Part shown: positions 1 to 5,066 of the stretch, piece after piece | How positions within the stretch are numbered: position 1 is the stretch's first letter | How the letters are laid out: each line of letters opens with the position of its first letter | Assembly (NCBI GenBank): GCA_937891565.1 | Contig: CALAHA010000374.1 | Coordinates: 1-5,066 of the forward strand | Length of the DNA stretch: 5,066 nt | Direction of reading: 5' to 3' | DNA from: an uncultured Ilumatobacter sp. | GTDB lineage: Bacteria; Actinomycetota; Acidimicrobiia; Acidimicrobiales; Ilumatobacteraceae | Notes under the pieces: model-generated | Told to the model about the DNA's origin: nothing | Database searches by the model: none | What the model saw: the letters and a program-made list of their open reading frames with translations, nothing else | Translations under genes and position numbers: made by a program

Positions 1-2
1 GT

Positions 3-155
3 GTTGCTGCCTACGACCTCGCTGCAATCAAGCCGATCGTCGAAGCCGCCGGCGGCACTTTCACCGACCGTCTCGGCGAAGCAACATATGAACACGACAC
101 GGCCATCAGCTCGAACGGCCACCTCCACGACGCGGTGATCGCCCTACTCAAGTAG
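3..155 (+). CDS. hisN: Histidinol-phosphatase / inositol-monophosphatase family, C-terminal fragment
   Basis: Only the last 50 codons and the TAG stop are present; the gene begins outside the window. The visible protein starts VAAYDLAAIKPIVEAAGG and ends in SNGHLHDAVIALLK. The YDLAA segment corresponds to the WDxAA motif of the inositol monophosphatase superfamily, whose Asp (fifth visible residue) helps bind catalytic Mg2+. The following VEAAGGTFTD matches the conserved E-AGG segment, and SNGHLH near the end matches the usual S-N-x-x-LH close. Family members are soluble, Mg2+-dependent phosphomonoesterases of about 260 residues, so roughly four fifths is missing. Tyr in place of Trp and the IKPIVEAAGG wording resemble the HisN type, which removes phosphate from L-histidinol phosphate in histidine synthesis. 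A generic inositol-phosphate or fructose-bisphosphate phosphatase cannot be excluded from this fragment. The next gene starts 16 bases after the stop on the same strand, so the two may be co-transcribed. Confidence 0.8.
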   Translation, partial: VAAYDLAAIKPIVEAAGGTFTDRLGEATYEHDTAISSNGHLHDAVIALLK

Positions 156-158
156 GCG

Positions 159-164
159 TAGCCT
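159..164 (+). promoter_or_regulatory. Possible -10 element of a leaderless promoter
   Basis: The hexamer TAGCCT fits TANNNT and ends seven bases before the ATG at 172, which would place the transcription start at or next to the start codon. No purine-rich ribosome binding site lies between the hisN stop and this ATG, which fits leaderless translation. No convincing -35 box is visible. The hexamer could be chance, and transcription could simply continue from hisN. Confidence 0.3.
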
Positions 165-171
165 CGGCTCG

Positions 172-1038
172 ATGGATGTTCATGTCGACTCGGAAACAGC
201 ACCGCTTCGATCGGTGATCGTCGGCTATCCAGACAATTTTCTCGACGTCGAGCCGGAGATCATCAATGAGACACAACGTAAGTTCTACGACGGCCCCGAC
301 GCTCCAACGAAGGAAGCGGTCACCAAGCAACTGAACGGGTTCATCGCCGTGATCGAGGCCCACGGGGTCTCGGTGCATCAGCCTCGGCCGCTCCCCTACA
401 TCCCCGACCAAATGATGACGCGCGATATCGGCGTCGTGATCGGCGACACCTTTGTTGTCACCACGATGGCGGCCAAGAGCAGGCGACACGAGTGGCGCGG
501 TTACGCCCACCTGTTCGAGCACTTCTCCCCGCACACGAAGGTGCTCTTCGGCCCGGAAGACCTCGTTATTGAAGGCGGCGACGTCATTGTCGACAAGGGC
601 AAAGTGTTCGTCGGCATCGGCCAGCGGACCACACTGGCCGGGGCTGCCTGGCTCATGCAGTTGGTGCCCGAGTACGAAATCGTGCCGATCAATTTGCGCG
701 GGCTGACCGATGGCGAGGACGTCCTCCACCTCGACTGCTCGTTCCTCCCCGTCGGAGCGAACAGCGCGCTCATCTATCCCGACGGCATGCGGGAAGTCCC
801 GGCGACCGTCCGTGAAACGTATGACCTGATCGAGGTGACTCGCGAGGAGCAACAGCGGCTCGGCACCAACGTGTTGTCGCTCGACCCACAGACGGTTGTC
901 TCGCAGCCAACGTCGCAGCGCATCAATGACGAGATGCGGGCGCGCGGTATCACGGTCATCGAAGTGCCGTACAGCGAGCCACCTAAGACTGGCGGCAGCT
1001 TCCGCTGTTGTACGCTGCCCCTCTATCGTTCACTCTGA
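172..1038 (+). CDS. Arginine deiminase / dimethylargininase-fold hydrolase (amidinotransferase superfamily)
   Basis: This is a complete 288-residue soluble protein with no signal peptide or membrane segment. It has the landmarks of the guanidino-modifying superfamily in order: an N-terminal strand (LRSVIVGYP, 12-20); IPDQMMTRDIG (77-87), with Arg84-Asp85 matching the substrate-binding x-R-D motif; IEGGD (133-137), matching the acidic E-GGD motif; HLDCSFLPVG (186-195), with His186 as the catalytic histidine; and GGSFRCCTLPL (274-284), with Cys279 as the predicted nucleophile. Enzymes of this fold attack the guanidinium carbon through a Cys-thiouronium intermediate. The length suits DDAH-like or arginine/citrulline hydrolase proteins rather than classical arginine deiminase (about 400 residues). 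Whether the substrate is methylarginine, arginine, citrulline or another guanidine cannot be read from the motifs. The second Cys (280) occupies a position that I recall as usually hydrophobic. The ATG at 172 gives the expected short N-terminus and starts 16 bases after hisN with no clear ribosome binding site. Confidence 0.88.
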   Translation: MDVHVDSETAPLRSVIVGYPDNFLDVEPEIINETQRKFYDGPDAPTKEAVTKQLNGFIAVIEAHGVSVHQPRPLPYIPDQMMTRDIGVVIGDTFVVTTMAAKSRRHEWRGYAHLFEHFSPHTKVLFGPEDLVIEGGDVIVDKGKVFVGIGQRTTLAGAAWLMQLVPEYEIVPINLRGLTDGEDVLHLDCSFLPVGANSALIYPDGMREVPATVRETYDLIEVTREEQQRLGTNVLSLDPQTVVSQPTSQRINDEMRARGITVIEVPYSEPPKTGGSFRCCTLPLYRSL

Positions 1039-1256
1039 GCTGCCGTTTTAGTTGCCGGCCAGCAGGCTTCCGTGAACGAGTTCAAGCGTTCTGCCAAGCG
1101 AAGAAGCGAATCCAGAGCGGGGACGACATTCAACTCGGCCGTCGCGATCAGTGACGCAGCGTGTCCGATGCGATGGTGCCAGCCACTGCTCGCCACCGTC
1201 GGCGGCATCCCCCGAAGTACGACTGACGACGTGTTCGACGTCAATCGCTGCGGGCC

Positions 1257-1273
1257 CCACGACGCGGTCGTGG
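1257..1273. repeat. Perfect inverted repeat, 7-base arms with 3-base centre
   Basis: CCACGAC at 1257-1263 is the reverse complement of GTCGTGG at 1267-1273, with GCG between them. The element lies 55 bases upstream of the PLP-enzyme ATG. The position suits an operator for a dimeric regulator or a small hairpin. No T-run follows, so a classical terminator is unlikely. Short GC-rich palindromes also arise by chance in this kind of genome, so a function is unproven. Confidence 0.35.
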
Positions 1274-1316
1274 CGACACCCCGCCTGCACCCGCAAAGTC
1301 GACAACATTGGTCGGG

Positions 1317-1322
1317 TATCGT
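1317..1322 (+). promoter_or_regulatory. Possible -10 element of a leaderless promoter
   Basis: TATCGT fits TANNNT and ends six bases before the ATG at 1329. With normal -10 geometry transcription would start at or beside the A of the start codon. There is no Shine-Dalgarno-like sequence before this ATG. No strong -35 hexamer is visible 17-18 bases upstream (around 1293-1299). The same arrangement precedes the gene at 172, which raises confidence a little in both. Confidence 0.4.
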
Positions 1323-1328
1323 GTCGAA

Positions 1329-2534
1329 ATGAGCGATCAGCCACCTCTCTCCCAGGCGACCTTGGCCATCTCGGCAGGGCGCTCGAACAGCAGCAATTCG
1401 CTGGCCCCGGCGCTGTGGGCATCGAGTACTTGGGAATCAGACGGCCTCGATGATGCTCACCATCGGGCTACCTCGGTTCGTCACGGCGATTTCTACAGTC
1501 GTTACGCCAACCCAACGGTCCAGCAGTTTGAGCACGCAATCGCCGAACTCGAGGGCGCCGAGGCCGCTCTTGCGTTCGGGTCCGGCATGGGTGCAATCGC
1601 TGCCACGGTCCTGGCGCTCTGTTCGACCGGCAGCCACATCGTTGCCCAGCGCCAGCTCTATGCCGGCACCCTTGCATTCCTGCAGGGCCCGTGCCAACGC
1701 TTCGGCATCGACGTCACCTTCGTCGACGTTGCGACGCCCGGCGCGTTCACCGACGCGGTCATTGCCGGCAAGACAATGCTGGTCATCGCCGAATCGCCGT
1801 CGAACCCGCGCCTGGAGTTGGCTGACCTCGAAGAACTCGGTTCGATCCGCGGACCCTTCACACTTGTCGACTCGACGTTCTCCACCCCACTCGGCCAGCA
1901 GCCGCTCGCGTATGGCGTCGACCTCAGCCTGCACTCGGCAACGAAAGGGATCGCCGGGCACAACGACGCAACCCTGGGTGTGATCGCTGGCGAGCAGGAA
2001 TTGCTTGACGAGATCTGGGCATACGCTGTGCTGCATGGCTCGACGCCCTCGCCGTTCGATGCCCTCAACGCCCTGCGCGGTATCCGTACGCTGGCAGTTC
2101 GTACTCGCCAGCAAAACGAATCGGCCCGTTCGCTGGCCGTGATGCTCGCTGATCATCCGGCCTGCGCGGCTGTGCACTACCCCGGGCTGTCAGAGCATCC
2201 GCAGCACGCCCTCGCCAGCCGCCAACTGCTGCAGTACGGCACCGTGTTGTCATTCGAAGTTCCCGACCGGGCCGCTGCTGCGAAGTTCATGGCCTCGGTG
2301 GCAATCGTGCGCTGCGCCACCTCACTCGGCGGCCCCGAAACCCTCGTCTGCCACCCTGCGACCTCGACCCATGCAAGCCTCACGCCCGACGAGCAAGCCG
2401 CAACCGGTGTCACCGAAGGTTTGATCCGGATGTCGGTCGGGCTGGAAGAGACCACCGACCTACTCAACGACGTCGAGCAGGCCCTCCGAGCGTCAGCGAG
2501 AGATGAGTCGGCCGTGGCGGTGCATGGTGCGTGA
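1329..2534 (+). CDS. PLP-dependent trans-sulfuration family enzyme (Cys/Met metabolism; gamma-lyase or sulfhydrylase type)
   Basis: This is a complete 401-residue cytosolic enzyme of fold-type I PLP family, the usual length for cystathionine gamma-synthase, cystathionine gamma-lyase, methionine gamma-lyase and O-acyl-homoserine sulfhydrylase. Visible landmarks are: YSRYANPT (56-63), whose Tyr56 and Arg58 bind the PLP phosphate of the partner subunit; GSGMGAI (84-90); Tyr111, which stacks on the cofactor; AESPSNP (154-160); Asp181 in LVDSTFSTP, which contacts the PLP ring nitrogen; SLHSATK (200-206), with Lys206 as the Schiff-base lysine; SLGGPETL (332-339); and RMSVGLE (367-373), with Arg367 binding the substrate carboxylate. 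The exact reaction is uncertain: residues that read cystathionine in known enzymes are replaced (Phe55, Ala116, Thr331), and the Cys typical of methionine gamma-lyase is Gly113. The ATG at 1329 is preferred over an in-frame TTG at 1308 because MSDQPPLSQATLAISAGR is a family-like N-terminus. The last 13 codons and the stop overlap putA on the other strand. Confidence 0.92.
   Translation: MSDQPPLSQATLAISAGRSNSSNSLAPALWASSTWESDGLDDAHHRATSVRHGDFYSRYANPTVQQFEHAIAELEGAEAALAFGSGMGAIAATVLALCSTGSHIVAQRQLYAGTLAFLQGPCQRFGIDVTFVDVATPGAFTDAVIAGKTMLVIAESPSNPRLELADLEELGSIRGPFTLVDSTFSTPLGQQPLAYGVDLSLHSATKGIAGHNDATLGVIAGEQELLDEIWAYAVLHGSTPSPFDALNALRGIRTLAVRTRQQNESARSLAVMLADHPACAAVHYPGLSEHPQHALASRQLLQYGTVLSFEVPDRAAAAKFMASVAIVRCATSLGGPETLVCHPATSTHASLTPDEQAATGVTEGLIRMSVGLEETTDLLNDVEQALRASARDESAVAVHGA
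2493..2534. other. 42-base convergent, codon-in-register overlap of two coding sequences
   Basis: The plus-strand PLP-enzyme gene ends with TGA at 2532-2534 and the minus-strand putA ends with TGA at 2495-2493. The distance is an exact multiple of three, so codons on the two strands pair base for base. The plus strand encodes SARDESAVAVHGA and the minus strand SRTMHRHGRLISR. Each stop is complementary to a TCA serine codon on the other strand. There is no room for a terminator between the genes. Confidence 0.95.
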
Positions 2535-5066
2535 GATCGACTGCTCGCGGACCCATCGGTAGAGCTCGACGAAGCCGTCGCACACCGGAGCTGATTCGTC
2601 GATTGCCACGTTGGCCTGGTGACAGATACGCCGAGCGTCGTCGCCCAGATTGGTCAGCAACCTGATGCGATCGACGCCACCGATACGAGTGACGAATTCG
2701 TGATCTGACTCATCGACGGTCGACGATTCGTCGAGAACCACGCCGGTCGTCGCCGCCGCGAGTCGCAGCAAATCAATGACTGCGGGGTCGGTTCCGTCGT
2801 GGCGGACCATCACGCGGTCCACAGGGAAATAGCGCAGCACGTTCGACTCGCAAGTCAGGCCACTCGGGTCGTGCTCGACAGCGAATTGATTGGCCCAGGC
2901 GTTGGCGTACGACGCCGCTGCGTCCACGCTCGACGTACCGGTCGCGATGCGCGCGAACTGCTGGACATAGCCGGGCCCACCGGCCTTTGGACCGCCGCCA
3001 ACCGACGACTGCTTCCAGCCACCGAAGGGTTGCCGTTGCACAATTGCGCCGGTGATCATCCGGTTGACGTAGGCGTTGCCGATTTCGACGCGATCGAGCC
3101 ATGCGGCAATCTCGCTCGGGTCGAGCGAATGGATTCCGCCAGTCAGCCCGAAGTCGCTGGCGTTTTGGATCTCGATCGCGTGGTCGAGGTCGTCAGCGCG
3201 AATCACACCCAGTACCGGGCCGAAGCACTCGGTCCGATGGAACCACGATCCGGGTTGGACCCCCATGCGCACCGCAGGGGCCCAGAGGTGATGGTCGGCG
3301 TCGAGGCATGCGGGTTCGACCAGCCACGATTCGCCAGCGTCGAGGGTTGTCAGCGCTCGGTGCAGTGCCGGGTTCGGTGCACTGATGATTGGGCCGACCA
3401 TTGACGAGAGGTCAAATGGCTCGGCGACCCGCAGGCTCTGCACTGCGTCTCGAAGGCGGATACCGAATGTCGGATCGTCGTAGACGGATGCCTCGACAAT
3501 GGCGAGGCTTGCTGCCGAGCACTTCTGCCCGGCATGGCCGAATGAGGAGTTCACCAGGTCGGCGATTGCCTCATCGATGTCGGCCGCTGCGGTGATGACC
3601 AGCGCGTTCTTGCCGCTCGTCTCGGCGAGCACCCGAACCTCGGGGCGCCAGTCGAGGAACATGGCTGCGGTTTCGTGTGAGCCGGTCAGTGTGATCGTGT
3701 CGATGTTGGGATGGGTCACCAGGCTGCTCCCCACGGGGCCGTCGTCGCAGATGACGAGCTGTAAGCGGTCGGCCGGAACCCCAGCGGCCCAGAACTGCTC
3801 GGCGATCCGTGCGCCGACATGAACAGCTTCAGGGGCCGGCTTGAGAATCACCGCGTTGCCTGCTGCCAGGGCTGATGCGACACCACCCGTCGGGATCGCG
3901 TAGGGGAAGTTCCATGGGGCAACGACGGCCACGACGCCTCGGGGCGAGACATCGAAGCCATCGGCGACGAGCCGTTCGAGCCCGGCGACACCCACGACGC
4001 CGTAGTATTTGCAGAAGTCGATCGCTTCAGCGACCTCAGGGTCGCCTTGATGGATTGTTTTGCCGGTCTCGACGGCCATGATTGCCATGGTGTCGACCCA
4101 TCCGTCGCGCATCACGTCGGCCGTTGCCCGCAGCCACGTGCGGCGCTGCTCGATCGTGGCGTGTTCTGCGGCTGCCGCGACAGCACGCTGCACGACAACC
4201 ATCATCTCGTCGGTGGTGCTGATCCGTGGCGGTGCGACGAGTGCGACTGATGACATCGCCGCTTCGATCTCGACACGTAACCCTGCATTGGTGAAGTCGC
4301 TCTCGGGCTCGTTGCTGAATTGGTCGGCGGGCCGTGGCGCGGCCCGACGACGATGCTCTGTCGATACGTCGTGGCGGCGGGTCACCGATGCGCGGAACAT
4401 GTCGGACTGACGGTCGAACTCTGCGGAATCGACCGTGAGGGTGAACAGCGACCGCAAGAAGTTGTCGGCCTGCGTGTTTTCGTCGAGGCGGCGGCCGAGG
4501 TAGGCGAGGCTCGCGTCGAAGTCGGCTTCGGCAACGACCGGTGAGTACATCAGTAGCTCGCTCAGGCCAGCGTCGGCGGCAGCGGCCTGCACTGCGCGCG
4601 CCTGGGCGGGCGCCATGCCTTCGAGCATTTCGAACACCACGCGATCGTGCGCGCCTGCCTTGTCGATCTGGATCATCGCCCACGCAATGTCGAACAGGTT
4701 GTGGCTCGCCACTCCAATACGGATTGCTTCAGCCCAGTCGGGGCGAAGCAGCGAGTCGAGCAGCCGCTTGTAGCTGGCGTCGACATCGGCTTTATTGCCG
4801 TACGGGGCGGCGACCCAGCCGCGGAGTTCGGCTTCTGCTGACTCCATGGCGAGGTTTGCTCCCTTGACGAGGCGCACCTTGACTGTGCCACCGCCCTCGG
4901 AGCGACGCTGCGCTGCCCAGCCGCCGAGGCGCTCGGCTGCACCATGGCTGTCGGGCAGGTACGCCTGCAAGACAATGCCTGCATCGACGGTGGCGAACTC
5001 CGGCTCACTCAGGACCGCGATGAAGGCGTCAATCGTGAGATCGAGGTCGCGGAACTCCTCCATGTC
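2493..5066 (-). CDS. putA: Bifunctional proline dehydrogenase / L-glutamate-gamma-semialdehyde dehydrogenase PutA (5'-truncated by the window)
   Basis: PutA oxidises proline to pyrroline-5-carboxylate with FAD, then its hydrolysed form to glutamate with NAD+. The frame stays open to the window edge: the Met at 5063 is preceded by Asp and lies inside the proline dehydrogenase motif D-MEEFRDL, so it is not the start. About 857 residues are visible; full PutAs of this type exceed 1,100. Numbering from that Met, the proline dehydrogenase barrel shows VRLVKGAN (63-70), ASHNLFD (119-125), FEMLEGMA (144-151), Tyr173, and Arg191-Arg192 with Glu195 in RRLDEN. By alignment these match E. coli PutA Tyr540, Arg555/556 and Glu559, which bind proline. 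The aldehyde dehydrogenase domain spans about 270-709, with PWNFP (383-387), LKPAPE (407-412), Glu481 in ETSGKN, nucleophile Cys515 in GQKCSA, and FGPVLG (614-619). A C-terminal extension (about 711-856) ends in RWVREQSISRTMHRHG, like the conserved C-terminal motif of long PutAs. No DNA-binding domain can be assessed because the N-terminus is missing. Confidence 0.96.
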   Translation of the reverse strand, partial: DMEEFRDLDLTIDAFIAVLSEPEFATVDAGIVLQAYLPDSHGAAERLGGWAAQRRSEGGGTVKVRLVKGANLAMESAEAELRGWVAAPYGNKADVDASYKRLLDSLLRPDWAEAIRIGVASHNLFDIAWAMIQIDKAGAHDRVVFEMLEGMAPAQARAVQAAAADAGLSELLMYSPVVAEADFDASLAYLGRRLDENTQADNFLRSLFTLTVDSAEFDRQSDMFRASVTRRHDVSTEHRRRAAPRPADQFSNEPESDFTNAGLRVEIEAAMSSVALVAPPRISTTDEMMVVVQRAVAAAAEHATIEQRRTWLRATADVMRDGWVDTMAIMAVETGKTIHQGDPEVAEAIDFCKYYGVVGVAGLERLVADGFDVSPRGVVAVVAPWNFPYAIPTGGVASALAAGNAVILKPAPEAVHVGARIAEQFWAAGVPADRLQLVICDDGPVGSSLVTHPNIDTITLTGSHETAAMFLDWRPEVRVLAETSGKNALVITAAADIDEAIADLVNSSFGHAGQKCSAASLAIVEASVYDDPTFGIRLRDAVQSLRVAEPFDLSSMVGPIISAPNPALHRALTTLDAGESWLVEPACLDADHHLWAPAVRMGVQPGSWFHRTECFGPVLGVIRADDLDHAIEIQNASDFGLTGGIHSLDPSEIAAWLDRVEIGNAYVNRMITGAIVQRQPFGGWKQSSVGGGPKAGGPGYVQQFARIATGTSSVDAAASYANAWANQFAVEHDPSGLTCESNVLRYFPVDRVMVRHDGTDPAVIDLLRLAAATTGVVLDESSTVDESDHEFVTRIGGVDRIRLLTNLGDDARRICHQANVAIDESAPVCDGFVELYRWVREQSISRTMHRHGRLISR

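Larger units (their letters stand above)
1039..1328. other. Intergenic region with no recognised gene
   Basis: These 290 bases separate the arginine-hydrolase gene from the PLP-enzyme gene. Directly after the first stop, 1039-1045 (GCTGCCG) can pair with 1056-1063 (CGGCCAGC) through one bulged base and a 10-base loop. No clean T-tract follows, so this is at best a weak terminator. A perfect 7-base inverted repeat lies at 1257-1273. Short frames cross the region on both strands. The most protein-like is a minus-strand frame ending at 1023 (ATG at 1208, 61 residues, or TTG at 1244, 73 residues) with a leucine-rich helical stretch. A plus-strand frame from a GTG at 1072 ends in an ATGA overlap with the next gene. 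None resembles a family I recognise, and the frames exclude one another, so none is called as a gene. Confidence 0.6.

Noticed and set aside
148..852. Long minus-strand open frame (234 codons) opposite the arginine-hydrolase gene
   Set aside because: It is a GC-rich antisense shadow of a gene with clear catalytic motifs, and its translation matches no family and is rich in Arg, Asp and His without order.
1039..1063. Rho-independent terminator after the arginine-hydrolase gene
   Set aside because: The stem needs a bulge, the T-stretch is in the loop rather than after the stem, and no U-tract follows.
1308..1328. TTG at 1308 as the start of the PLP-enzyme gene
   Set aside because: The seven extra residues have no family counterpart, and the ATG at 1329 gives a standard N-terminus with a fitting -10 element.
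1437..2177. Long minus-strand open frame (246 codons) opposite the PLP-enzyme gene
   Set aside because: It lies wholly inside a strongly supported gene and its translation has no recognisable domain.
2799..3404. Plus-strand open frame of 201 codons inside putA
   Set aside because: It is antisense to the conserved aldehyde dehydrogenase domain, including strongly conserved motifs, and has no family resemblance.
4036..4683. Minus-strand open frame of 215 codons in an alternative frame of putA
   Set aside because: It is a very Arg-rich out-of-frame shadow, while the real frame carries the RRLDEN and SHNLFD motifs across the same bases.
5061..5066. ATG at 5063 (minus strand) as the true start of putA
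   Set aside because: The Met is inside the conserved D-MEEFRDL motif of the proline dehydrogenase barrel and the frame is open to the window edge, so the gene continues outside.
1..5066. CRISPR array, tRNA, rRNA, insertion sequence or phage/defence genes
   Set aside because: I saw no regularly spaced repeats, no transposase or integrase motifs and no structural RNA signature. The window is almost filled by four metabolic genes.

Overview
This is a GC-rich fragment of a bacterial chromosome, fully occupied by metabolic genes. Serine, valine and aspartate codons strongly favour TCG, GTC and GAC. Two starts have no Shine-Dalgarno sequence but carry a TANNNT hexamer 6-7 bases upstream, as in leaderless genes. 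This style suits an actinobacterium, possibly of the Acidimicrobiia/Ilumatobacter type. That placement is an inference from composition and gene style, not from a marker gene.

Layout. Positions 3-155 (+) are the last 50 codons of an inositol-monophosphatase-family phosphatase, most likely histidinol-phosphatase (hisN). After a 16-base gap comes a complete 288-residue hydrolase of the arginine deiminase / dimethylarginine dimethylaminohydrolase (DDAH) / amidinotransferase fold, at 172-1038 (+). A 290-base gap (1039-1328) follows with no recognisable gene. It holds a short perfect inverted repeat and an unproven small minus-strand reading frame. Next is a complete 401-residue PLP enzyme of the trans-sulfuration (Cys/Met metabolism) family, at 1329-2534 (+). 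The right half, 2493-5066 (-), is a bifunctional proline dehydrogenase / L-glutamate-gamma-semialdehyde dehydrogenase (PutA). It enters from beyond the window edge and lacks its N-terminal part.

How the genes may work together. PutA oxidises proline to glutamate. The ADI/DDAH-fold enzyme acts on arginine or a guanidino relative, and the PLP enzyme on a sulfur amino acid or activated homoserine. All three touch amino-acid nitrogen or sulfur metabolism, and arginine-to-proline-to-glutamate routes are known in other bacteria. No ornithine cyclodeaminase or other linking enzyme is visible here, so a shared pathway is only a possibility.

The most unusual features are structural. The PLP-enzyme gene and putA converge and overlap by 42 bases with their codons in register, so each TGA stop reads as a TCA serine codon on the other strand. 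The overlap covers the end of PutA that carries its conserved C-terminal motif. The PLP enzyme also lacks polar residues at three positions that recognise cystathionine in well-studied relatives, so its substrate is open. I saw no CRISPR array, tRNA, rRNA, mobile element or defence system, and no clear evidence of a new multi-gene system.
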